Source: Kangiellaceae bacterium
GTDB taxonomy: Bacteria; Pseudomonadota; Gammaproteobacteria; Enterobacterales; Kangiellaceae
Reading direction: 5' to 3'
Assembly: GCA_030148365.1 (NCBI GenBank)
Contig: JASBTO010000126.1
Location: forward strand, 1-11,653
DNA: 11,653 nt
Part shown: positions 6,079-11,653 of the stretch, one piece after another
Position numbering within the stretch: position 1 is the stretch's first letter
Layout of the letters: each line of letters opens with the position of its first letter
Position numbers and translations under genes: made by a program
The notes under the pieces: generated by a model
The model's database searches: none
The model's input: only the letters and a program-made list of their open reading frames with translations
What the model was told of the DNA's origin: nothing

Positions 6079-7788
6079 TCAGAAGGTCTTCAGATATTCC
6101 AGCAGTGCCTGCTTCTGATCGGCGTCGAGCTCGGTGCCGTAAGCGGCGCCTTCGTGGCCCCGGTTGCCGTTGCCGGTCAGTGATGTGTCGAGTAGCCAGC
6201 CTTGCTGCCGGGCCTCGGGACCGGAGCTGACAAAGCCGACATTGTCGTAGTCATAGACGTCATAGCCGATATAGAACTGGCGGGCGCGTCCCGGGCCCGG
6301 CTCGAGTAACTGGCGAAGGTTCGGCACCGAGCCATTGTGCAGATAGGGCGCCCGCAGCCAGAGGCCGTCCAGGGGCATGTTGACGTAACCCCGGGTCTTG
6401 CGGAAATGCATGAAGCGGGCGGGATAACACTGCTCGCGCAGTTTGCGGTATTGCGCGACCGGTTGTCCGGCACTGCAGACGGTATCGAAGTATTCCTGGC
6501 AGGCTTCGTCACCGGCCAACGGGTAACCGGCATAGATGGAGTTCTGCGCCTGGGCCAGTTCCGGCGTGTAGGAATCGAGGCGGGCCCGATCGGTGCCGAT
6601 CTCATCGATAGGCACGACGGTACCGAGGCTGGAGCCGTCGCCCGGTTTGCGGAAGGGCGGCTCCCTGTCGCCGTGACAATTGCGGCAATAACGCCGATAA
6701 ATGGCTTCGCCCTGGCTGGCCAGTTGCGGATTGATTTTGTCGGCGGGGAACGGCGGCGGTTGCGCTTCCTCCCACAGCCAGTCGGCAATCCGGAACACGC
6801 TGTCGCGATCGATCGTCGCCGGGGTCGCGCCGGTGCCGAAACCGGCGGAAAGATTGCGCTCGTCGACGGAGCAATTGTTGCCGTCCCAGTGCAGCCACAT
6901 GCCCTTGCGCGGCCCCTGGTTCCAGACCGATGGAAAGTCAGCATTGCCGAGCAGTTCCCGGTCCGTTGCCTTGTCCATGCGGAATCCCAATAAGGCCTTG
7001 GGCGCGTTGAAGGTGTCGACCCGGCCCGGGCCCCAGGTGTCGTGCTGCATGAAACCGATGCGACCCAACAAGCCCCGTAATTCGTCGCCCATCATCGACA
7101 CGCCGACGAGATTGAAGACTTGCCGGTCGATGAGCCCCCAGGCTTCCGGCAGGTAGTCGTTGTCGCCCTGATAGTCGGAATCCCGAAGCTCCGCGAGTTG
7201 TTCGATCTTCGGCATCATCCGGCCGGGACGGTAGCGCCAGTCCTTGCTGACGGTCTCCAGAAATCCTACCAGGGCGCCGAGGTCAAAAGTATTCGCGGGC
7301 ATGCCCGGGACAATGTTGCGCGGGCCGCCCGGCTCGTCGCGCACCGAGCCGGTATGGCAAAGGGCGCAATTGAAGTAGACCCGATCAATGCCCGTGACCC
7401 GGCGCATCGACATGCCAATGGGCAGATCAAAACGGGGGTCCTTGCCGTCTTCGTAGAGCATGCCGAAGGCGGCATAGCCCTGGCCGGTTTTCTGGTCCGG
7501 CAGGTATTCGGGGAAGAGTTCGGGCTGGGCAATCCAGATCCAGTAGGGGATACCGAATCCGAACTGTTTTTTCCAGCCTCGCTCGCCGCCGGTGGAGCCG
7601 TATTTGAAGTGGTCGAGATCGGATTCAAAGGTGACCGGTTGGTCATCGAAAAAGCGCAGGCCACCGTAGATGGCAAGGAGGAGAATAACCAGCAGGAAGA
7701 AGGCGCCAATCCAGCTGAGGATGATCCGGAGCCGGGAGGGGTGCGCGGGATGCTCTGACTCTGTGTCCATCAAATGAGTCTCGTCCAT
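6079..7788 (-). CDS. Membrane-anchored dihaem c-type cytochrome (dihaem cytochrome c peroxidase/RoxA-like), copy 2
   Basis: Counted from ATG at 7788 the product has 569 residues. In-frame alternatives are GTG at 7803 (five residues more, just after an in-frame TAG) and ATG at 7770; none has a strong ribosome site. A single hydrophobic helix at about 23-43 anchors it, with the bulk in the periplasm. Haem sites are C141-A-L-C144-H145 and C368-R-N-C371-H372. Between them are WGPGRVDTFNAPK and LHWDGNNCSVDERNLSAGFG, a segment I associate with RoxA-like and dihaem peroxidase relatives. The C-terminal region has WLRAPYLHNGSVPNL, GNGNRGHEG and KQALLEYLKTF, nearly matching copy 1, so these are tandem paralogues in one operon with this gene first. 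RoxA enzymes cleave polyisoprene with O2 and cytochrome c peroxidases reduce H2O2; the sequence does not decide between these roles. It converges on the dioxygenase/catalase-like genes, suggesting a shared pathway. Confidence 0.86.
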   Translation of the reverse strand: MDETHLMDTESEHPAHPSRLRIILSWIGAFFLLVILLLAIYGGLRFFDDQPVTFESDLDHFKYGSTGGERGWKKQFGFGIPYWIWIAQPELFPEYLPDQKTGQGYAAFGMLYEDGKDPRFDLPIGMSMRRVTGIDRVYFNCALCHTGSVRDEPGGPRNIVPGMPANTFDLGALVGFLETVSKDWRYRPGRMMPKIEQLAELRDSDYQGDNDYLPEAWGLIDRQVFNLVGVSMMGDELRGLLGRIGFMQHDTWGPGRVDTFNAPKALLGFRMDKATDRELLGNADFPSVWNQGPRKGMWLHWDGNNCSVDERNLSAGFGTGATPATIDRDSVFRIADWLWEEAQPPPFPADKINPQLASQGEAIYRRYCRNCHGDREPPFRKPGDGSSLGTVVPIDEIGTDRARLDSYTPELAQAQNSIYAGYPLAGDEACQEYFDTVCSAGQPVAQYRKLREQCYPARFMHFRKTRGYVNMPLDGLWLRAPYLHNGSVPNLRQLLEPGPGRARQFYIGYDVYDYDNVGFVSSGPEARQQGWLLDTSLTGNGNRGHEGAAYGTELDADQKQALLEYLKTF

Positions 7789-7825
7789 TGCCCGCCCTGT
7801 CACCGCGGGCCGCTACTGCTTCCAT

Positions 7826-7842
7826 ACAGGCATGCCGCCTGT
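7826..7842. repeat. Short inverted repeat upstream of the dihaem cytochrome pair
   Basis: ACAGGC (7826-7831) and GCCTGT (7837-7842) form a perfect 6-bp inverted repeat around a 5-base centre, within the gap between srkA and the first cytochrome gene. It sits about 40 bp upstream of the preferred cytochrome start. No T-run follows on either strand, so it is more likely a regulator site or chance than a terminator. No strong -35/-10 pair for the cytochrome genes was seen in 7789-7900. Confidence 0.35.
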
Positions 7843-7900
7843 CCAAACCATACTGCCACCAGTGTCCGGGTTCAGGCAAGTCAGCGCGCTCGGGCCCGTC

Positions 7901-8887
7901 TCAGGATTCCATTACCCGGAACAGCAATTCCTTCAGATTGAGGATTTGTTCTTCCCAGTAGCGATCGCTGCCGAACCAGGGGAAGTTGTGGGGGAACGCC
8001 GGATCCGACCAGCGCCGCGCCAGCCAGGCGCTGTAATGTAGTGCTCGCAGGGCGCGGAGCGGCTCGATCAATCGCCACTCCCGGTAGTCGAGTTCCCGGA
8101 ACTGATAATAGCCTTCCATGAGGGGCGACTGGCGCCAGGCATCGGCAGAGTCCTCGTCGGCGAGCAACATCCACAGATCCTGGATGGCCGGACCCTGGCG
8201 GCTGTCATCAAGATCGACAAAGTGGGGGCCGTCGGGGGTCCAGAGAATGTTGCCGGGATGGCAATCGCCATGCAGACGGATCGAATCCGGATTGCCGACC
8301 TCGCGAAACACCCGCCGGGCGGCTTCGAGAACCTGCTCGGCGACCGTGAAGTAGGCCTCTTCGAGGTGCGGCGGCACACTCTGATCCTTGCGCAGGAAAT
8401 CCAGACTGTCGGTGCCGAGGCTGTCGACGCTGATGGCCGGCCGATGCTCGAAGGGCTGCCGGCTGCCAACCAGATGGATGCGGGCGATAAAGCGACCCAG
8501 CCAGCGCAGGGTCTCGGCATCGCCAAGTTCCGGTGCGCGGCCGCCGCGACAGGGAAATACGGTAAACCGGTAGCCCCGGAATTCGTTCAGGGTTTTACCG
8601 GCCAGGGTGAGCGGACCGATGATCGGGATTTCGGCGTCGGTCAGATCCGCGCTGAACCGGTGCTCCTCCAGGATTTGCGCATCGGACCATCGTTGTGGCC
8701 GGTAGAACTTGGCGACCAGCCGGTCGCCATCAACAGTATCGAAGCGGTAGACCCGGTTCTCGTAACTGTTCAGGGGCAACAGGGCGGCTTCCGGTTCCAG
8801 ACCGGCGGATTCGAGCGCGTCGAGCACCGTGTCCGGGGTCAACAAGCCGTAATCCCATCCCGCCTGTGTGTCTTGTGGTTCGGTCAT
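7901..8887 (-). CDS. srkA: Stress response kinase SrkA (YihE family)
   Basis: The product is 328 residues, the same length as E. coli SrkA, and alignable along its whole length from memory. Family-specific segments include LLPLNSYENRVYRF (36-49), VAKFYRPQRWSDAQILEEH (58-76), FVDLDDSRQGPAIQDLWMLL (223-242) and RRWSDPAFPHNFPW (291-304). Kinase residues are visible: Lys60 for ATP, Asp208 and Asn213 in HGDCHPGN for catalysis, and Asp225 for metal. SrkA is a cytoplasmic Ser/Thr kinase with a phosphotransferase-like fold linked to survival under envelope and oxidative stress. The ATG at 8887-8885 overlaps the TGA of the upstream MATE gene (8886-8884) as ATGA, indicating translational coupling. Longer in-frame starts upstream lie inside the MATE gene and add residues unrelated to SrkA, so they were not used. 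Confidence 0.96.
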   Translation of the reverse strand: MTEPQDTQAGWDYGLLTPDTVLDALESAGLEPEAALLPLNSYENRVYRFDTVDGDRLVAKFYRPQRWSDAQILEEHRFSADLTDAEIPIIGPLTLAGKTLNEFRGYRFTVFPCRGGRAPELGDAETLRWLGRFIARIHLVGSRQPFEHRPAISVDSLGTDSLDFLRKDQSVPPHLEEAYFTVAEQVLEAARRVFREVGNPDSIRLHGDCHPGNILWTPDGPHFVDLDDSRQGPAIQDLWMLLADEDSADAWRQSPLMEGYYQFRELDYREWRLIEPLRALRALHYSAWLARRWSDPAFPHNFPWFGSDRYWEEQILNLKELLFRVMES

Positions 8888-10251
8888 GCGGTACTGATTT
8901 CCGTCCAGGTGCGCCGGTTCCAGAGCCAGACAAAAAAGCCGGTCTGGATGGCGCGGTAAATGACGTAGGCCAGCCAGATGGCGGCAAAGCCGAGGCCGAT
9001 CCCCGGACCCAGGATCCAGGCAATGGGCAGGAACAACAACCATTGCAGACTCAGGGTCACGAGCATGGTCGACTTGGTCGCGCCGGCGCCGTTGAGGGCA
9101 TTGAGCAACACCAGACCGATGGCATCAATGGCAAAGGCCGCCGCCGACAGGCGCAAGGGGTTGCGGCCAATTTCGATGGCCTCCGGGTTGTGCAGAAAAA
9201 TGCCGAGGATCAGGTCGGGAAACAGGAGGATGGGCAGGCCCATGAAAATGCCGACCCCGCAGGCAATCCAGGCCACCTCCCAGCCCCAGCGCCAGGCATC
9301 CGCCGGCTCTTCGCGGCCGAGGGCCTGACCGACCAGAGTGGCCGCGCCGAGGCCAAAGCCGATACAGGGCAGGATGGCCACGAGCATGATATTGGTGATG
9401 GCATTGACCGCCGCCAGTTCATAGGTGCCGACCTTGCCGATAATCCAGAACAACAGGGTGAAGCCGCCGGCGAAAAACAGTTGCTGAATGGATGCCGGCA
9501 TCGAGATCCGGACCAGGGCCCCGAGGGTGGCGGCGGTGGGCAGTTTACCCATAAAACCGAAGTCCCGGGTGTGCTTGCCCGCCAGGTAGAAGTAATAAAC
9601 GGCGCCCAGACACAGGGCGATGGTGGTGCCGAGACCGGCGCCGAAGGTGCCCAGCGCAGGAAACCCGAACTTGCCGAAAATCAGCATGTAGTTCAGCACA
9701 ATATTGAGGCTGTGCATGAGCAGCAGCGTGCGCAGGTAGAGGCCGGTTTTCTTGATGCCACTCCAGTAACCGCGGAAGCTGAAATTCAGGCCGATGGCGA
9801 TAATGCCGGCAAATCGGGCTTGCAGGTACGGGGTGCCGGCTTCGACGACGGCAGGATCATCGAGCATGACTTCCATGATCCAGGGGGCGGCAAAGATCAA
9901 CAACAGAGTGACCGGCAGGGCGGCGATCACGATCATCAGGATGGCGCCGTTCAGGGGCCAGGCAGCTTCTTCATGGCGCCCCTGACCCATGCGCCGGGAC
10001 ACCAGAGCCTGTACGCCGGCGGCAAACCCGGTGAAAAACGCGACCGCCATGAAATTGATAAAGCTGGCAATACCGACCGCGGCAAGCGATGCCGCGCCCA
10101 GAAATCCGACCATGGCCGCGTCTACCAGGTTGAGGATGTTTTGGGAAACCATGCCGCCGATAATTGGCAGTGACAGGACAAATATCTGCCGGGTGCGGTC
10201 TCTCTGGATCAAATGGTGGCTCTGGTCGCAGGTTTTGCAAGATTGTAGCAC
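8884..10251 (-). CDS. MATE family efflux transporter (NorM/DinF-like)
   Basis: A 455-residue, highly hydrophobic inner-membrane protein with about twelve helices, typical for MATE antiporters, which export drugs or metabolites using Na+ or H+. TM1 contains LPIIGGMVSQNILNLVDAAMVG with a conserved Asp44, and the second block GFAAGVQALVSRRMGQGR is a MATE hallmark. In the second half, FGLGAATLVGQALGREEPADA is the symmetry-related block. The start is uncertain: GTG at 10251 gives the longest product but has no ribosome site, and TTG fourteen codons in is an alternative. No in-frame ATG occurs before residue 34, which would lose part of TM1. It overlaps srkA by 4 bp at its 3' end and follows comF by 42 bp. 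The substrate cannot be read from the sequence. Confidence 0.93.
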   Translation of the reverse strand: MLQSCKTCDQSHHLIQRDRTRQIFVLSLPIIGGMVSQNILNLVDAAMVGFLGAASLAAVGIASFINFMAVAFFTGFAAGVQALVSRRMGQGRHEEAAWPLNGAILMIVIAALPVTLLLIFAAPWIMEVMLDDPAVVEAGTPYLQARFAGIIAIGLNFSFRGYWSGIKKTGLYLRTLLLMHSLNIVLNYMLIFGKFGFPALGTFGAGLGTTIALCLGAVYYFYLAGKHTRDFGFMGKLPTAATLGALVRISMPASIQQLFFAGGFTLLFWIIGKVGTYELAAVNAITNIMLVAILPCIGFGLGAATLVGQALGREEPADAWRWGWEVAWIACGVGIFMGLPILLFPDLILGIFLHNPEAIEIGRNPLRLSAAAFAIDAIGLVLLNALNGAGATKSTMLVTLSLQWLLFLPIAWILGPGIGLGFAAIWLAYVIYRAIQTGFFVWLWNRRTWTEISTA

Positions 10252-10258
10252 TGTCGTT

Positions 10259-10287
10259 GCGATACCCGGCAGCTATTATCGCGTCAA
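10259..10287 (-). promoter_or_regulatory. Possible promoter for the MATE-srkA pair
   Basis: On the - strand, TTGACG (10287-10282) is followed 17 bp later by TATCGC (10264-10259). A second candidate -10, GATAAT, lies inside this spacer (10280-10275) but has a poor -35. Transcription from the first pair would begin at about 10252, almost on the GTG start, giving a nearly leaderless message or implying a downstream start codon. The match is weak, and comF read-through could also serve. Confidence 0.3.
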
Positions 10288-10293
10288 AGTGTT

Positions 10294-11022
10294 TCAGCGG
10301 GCACGACAGGGCTGGGCCCGCGCAAGCACCCAGGCGTCGACCCGCAAGCAGCCGGCCTTGCGCAGTAGCCGCGCGATTTCAAACAGGGTATGGCCGGTGG
10401 TCATGACGTCATCGATGAGCGCAACGTGATCGGGCACCGGGCCTGAGACCGCAAACGCGCCGCGGATGTTACGCCGTCGATCCTTGCCGGCGAGGTCGGC
10501 CTGAGGGCGGGTATCGCGCACCCGCCGGACCAGGTTTTCCCGCACCGGCAGTTGCAGGCCCCGCCCCAGACAGAGGGCGATTTCCCGGGACTGATTGAAA
10601 TGACGCTGCCTGAGCCGGGCCGGGTGCAGGGGCACCGGTAGCAGACACCGGGGCCACGGATCTTCGCGGTAGGCCCGGCGCAGGACAGGTAACGTGAGGT
10701 TACCGAGCAACCGGCCGAAATCGAGGCGTTTGCGGAATTTGAAGGCGGTGATCAGTTGCCGGACCGGGGTGTCGTAGCGGAAGGGCGCCAGGGTGCGGGC
10801 GAGGGGTGGCGGTTGGCGCAGACATTGACCGCAGATCCCGTCGGCGTGCCCGGAAGCTTCTCCGCACTGATAACAGGCGGGTCCCTGACGGGGCAGCGCG
10901 CCTCGGCAGGCCCGGCACAGAAGCTCGCCGGACGGAGACCGCAGGTTGCAAAGGGGGCAGCGGGCGGGCAATATTTGAAACTGGCTAAAACTTAACCAGT
11001 CGTAAACTTTACGGGCATCCAT
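10294..11022 (-). CDS. comF: ComF/GntX family phosphoribosyltransferase-like protein
   Basis: A 242-residue ComF family protein. Four CxxC pairs (C22/C25, C36/C39, C50/C53, C64/C67) form the N-terminal zinc-binding part. These are followed by FKFRKRLDFGRLL, then PVPLHPARLRQRHFNQS, and a phosphoribosyltransferase loop IDDVMTTGHT at 203-212. The family is tied to DNA uptake in naturally competent bacteria and to use of external DNA in E. coli (GntX); the biochemical role is not settled. The ATG at 11022 was chosen because MDARKVYDWL resembles starts of pseudomonad ComF. A second ATG at 11043 adds seven residues through a repeated sequence, and neither has a clear ribosome site. It is divergent from bioB, an arrangement found in Pseudomonas and relatives, and its start region overlaps the bioB -35 element. 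Confidence 0.93.
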   Translation of the reverse strand: MDARKVYDWLSFSQFQILPARCPLCNLRSPSGELLCRACRGALPRQGPACYQCGEASGHADGICGQCLRQPPPLARTLAPFRYDTPVRQLITAFKFRKRLDFGRLLGNLTLPVLRRAYREDPWPRCLLPVPLHPARLRQRHFNQSREIALCLGRGLQLPVRENLVRRVRDTRPQADLAGKDRRRNIRGAFAVSGPVPDHVALIDDVMTTGHTLFEIARLLRKAGCLRVDAWVLARAQPCRAR

Positions 11023-11043
11023 ATTGTTGACAGGGGCATCCAT
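11013..11043. repeat. Direct repeat of GGGCATCCAT with 21-bp period
   Basis: GGGCATCCAT occurs at 11013-11022 and again at 11034-11043, exactly 21 bp apart (two helical turns). The copies flank the TTGACA element of the bioB promoter. On the - strand each copy encodes ATG-GAT-GCC, so both candidate comF starts lie in the repeat. It could be a regulator site or a small in-frame duplication. Confidence 0.6.
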
Positions 11044-11054
11044 GCCGGTATCAT
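11027..11054 (+). promoter_or_regulatory. Sigma70-type promoter of bioB
   Basis: A perfect -35 TTGACA (11027-11032) is followed after 16 bp by TATCAT (11049-11054), five of six to the -10 consensus. Transcription would start near 11061, leaving a leader of about 43 bases before the bioB ATG. The -35 lies inside or just beside the comF start, so transcription of the two divergent genes may interfere. Confidence 0.65.
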
Positions 11055-11069
11055 GCTTGCTTCGCAAGC
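11055..11069. promoter_or_regulatory. Palindrome at the predicted bioB transcription start (candidate operator)
   Basis: GCTTGC (11055-11060) and GCAAGC (11064-11069) form a perfect 6-bp inverted repeat around TTC, directly after the -10 element and covering the expected start of transcription. A repressor bound here would block bioB. It does not resemble the TTGT...ACAA halves of the E. coli BirA operator. No T-run follows, so it is not a terminator. Confidence 0.4.
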
Positions 11070-11103
11070 TATCTGACTGACTATTAGAGCAAAGGACAAG
11101 GGT

Positions 11104-11653
11104 ATGAGCAATCCTGACACCCTGATCAATGGCGATATCCGCCATGACTGGACCCGTGAGCAAATCCGGGCCATTTATCAGATGCCCTTTAACGATCTCA
11201 TGTTTGCCGCCCAGAGCGTGCACCGCCAACATTTCGATCAGAACCAGGTACAGACTTCCACCCTGCTGTCCATCAAGACCGGCGCCTGCCCGGAAGACTG
11301 TGCCTACTGTCCCCAGTCCGGCCATTACAACACCGGCCTGTCAAAAGAGCAGTTGATGGCCCTCGAGGAAGTCGTGACCCAGGCCAAGCGGGCCAAATCT
11401 ACCGGCGCCACCCGTTTTTGTATGGGTGCTGCCTGGCGGTCGCCGCGGGAGAAAGATTTCGTGGTCGTGCTGGAGATGATCCGCGCGGTCAAGGATCTGG
11501 GTCTGGAAACCTGCGTGACCCTCGGCATGCTCAGTGAAGATCACGCCGAGCGGCTGGCCGAGGCGGGTCTCGATTACTACAACCACAATCTCGACTCCTC
11601 CCCCGAGTACTACAAGCAGATCATCACCACCCGTACCTACGAACAGCGTCTGG
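11104..11653 (+). CDS. bioB: Biotin synthase BioB, 3' end cut by the window
   Basis: The first 183 residues of biotin synthase, the radical-SAM enzyme that inserts sulphur into dethiobiotin in the last step of biotin synthesis. The radical-SAM cluster ligands are Cys62, Cys66 and Cys69 in GACPEDCAYCPQSGHYNTG. Cys106 (RFCMGAAWR) and Cys137 (LETCVTLGML) correspond to two ligands of the second, sacrificial [2Fe-2S] cluster; all five are shifted by nine from E. coli numbering. YYNHNLDSSPEYY is also typical. AAGGA at 11092-11096 is seven bases before the ATG. The frame stays open to the window end, so the remaining cluster ligands (a third Cys and an Arg) lie outside. Probably the first gene of a bio operon. 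Confidence 0.97.
   Translation, partial: MSNPDTLINGDIRHDWTREQIRAIYQMPFNDLMFAAQSVHRQHFDQNQVQTSTLLSIKTGACPEDCAYCPQSGHYNTGLSKEQLMALEEVVTQAKRAKSTGATRFCMGAAWRSPREKDFVVVLEMIRAVKDLGLETCVTLGMLSEDHAERLAEAGLDYYNHNLDSSPEYYKQIITTRTYEQRL

Noticed and set aside
4485..7788. Calling the dihaem cytochromes rubber oxygenases
   Set aside because: Shared motifs place them near RoxA and dihaem peroxidases, but the membrane anchor, length and divergence do not allow a substrate to be assigned.
8888..9043. Extended srkA start at 9043
   Set aside because: The extra residues overlap the MATE coding region and do not resemble any SrkA N-terminus; ATG at 8887 gives the family's exact length and an ATGA overlap.
8695..10173. 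A long open frame of 492 codons on the + strand
   Set aside because: It is antisense to the MATE gene and the start of srkA, both strongly supported. Its translation is low-complexity in Gly, Gln, Asp and Ala with no known motif, typical of a shadow frame in GC-rich DNA.
11025..11099. TTGT (11025) and ACAA (11096) as halves of a BirA operator
   Set aside because: The halves are about 70 bp apart, far more than in the E. coli bio operator, and the flanking bases do not match.

Overview
The window reads as chromosomal DNA of a GC-rich gammaproteobacterium. The evidence is comF divergent from bioB, as in pseudomonad-type biotin loci, plus an SrkA/YihE kinase of exactly the E. coli length, high GC throughout and a consistent codon style. 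No tRNA, rRNA, CRISPR array, IS element or phage gene was seen.

Left half (1-7803): a locus built around four haem proteins. On the + strand, closely spaced, lie a large haem dioxygenase of the animal peroxidase superfamily (5' end outside the window; its active site resembles plant alpha-dioxygenase/cyclooxygenase), a catalase-fold lipoprotein, and a 150-residue protein of unknown function. Facing them on the - strand, with a 13-bp gap between stop codons, are two tandem membrane-anchored dihaem c-type cytochromes that resemble the dihaem cytochrome c peroxidase/RoxA-like group. All four haem proteins carry, or probably carried before the window cut, export or lipid-anchor signals. The chemistry therefore probably takes place in the periplasm or at the outer membrane.

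The most interesting reading is an extracytoplasmic oxylipin-like pathway. The dioxygenase would make a lipid or terpenoid hydroperoxide, the catalase-like lipoprotein would rearrange or reduce it, and the dihaem cytochromes would oxidise a related substrate or exchange electrons. This is inference from active-site residues and gene order; no substrate can be read from the sequence.

Right half (7804-11653): ordinary chromosomal genes. On the - strand are comF, a MATE-family transporter and srkA; the last two overlap by ATGA and are probably translationally coupled. bioB starts on the + strand and runs off the window end. The comF/bioB gap carries a near-consensus sigma70 promoter for bioB, a 21-bp-period direct repeat across its -35 element, and a short palindrome at the expected transcription start.

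Stretches without genes are all shorter than 100 bp: 2870-2917, 4001-4018, 4472-4484, 6066-6078, 7789-7900, 10252-10293 and 11023-11103.
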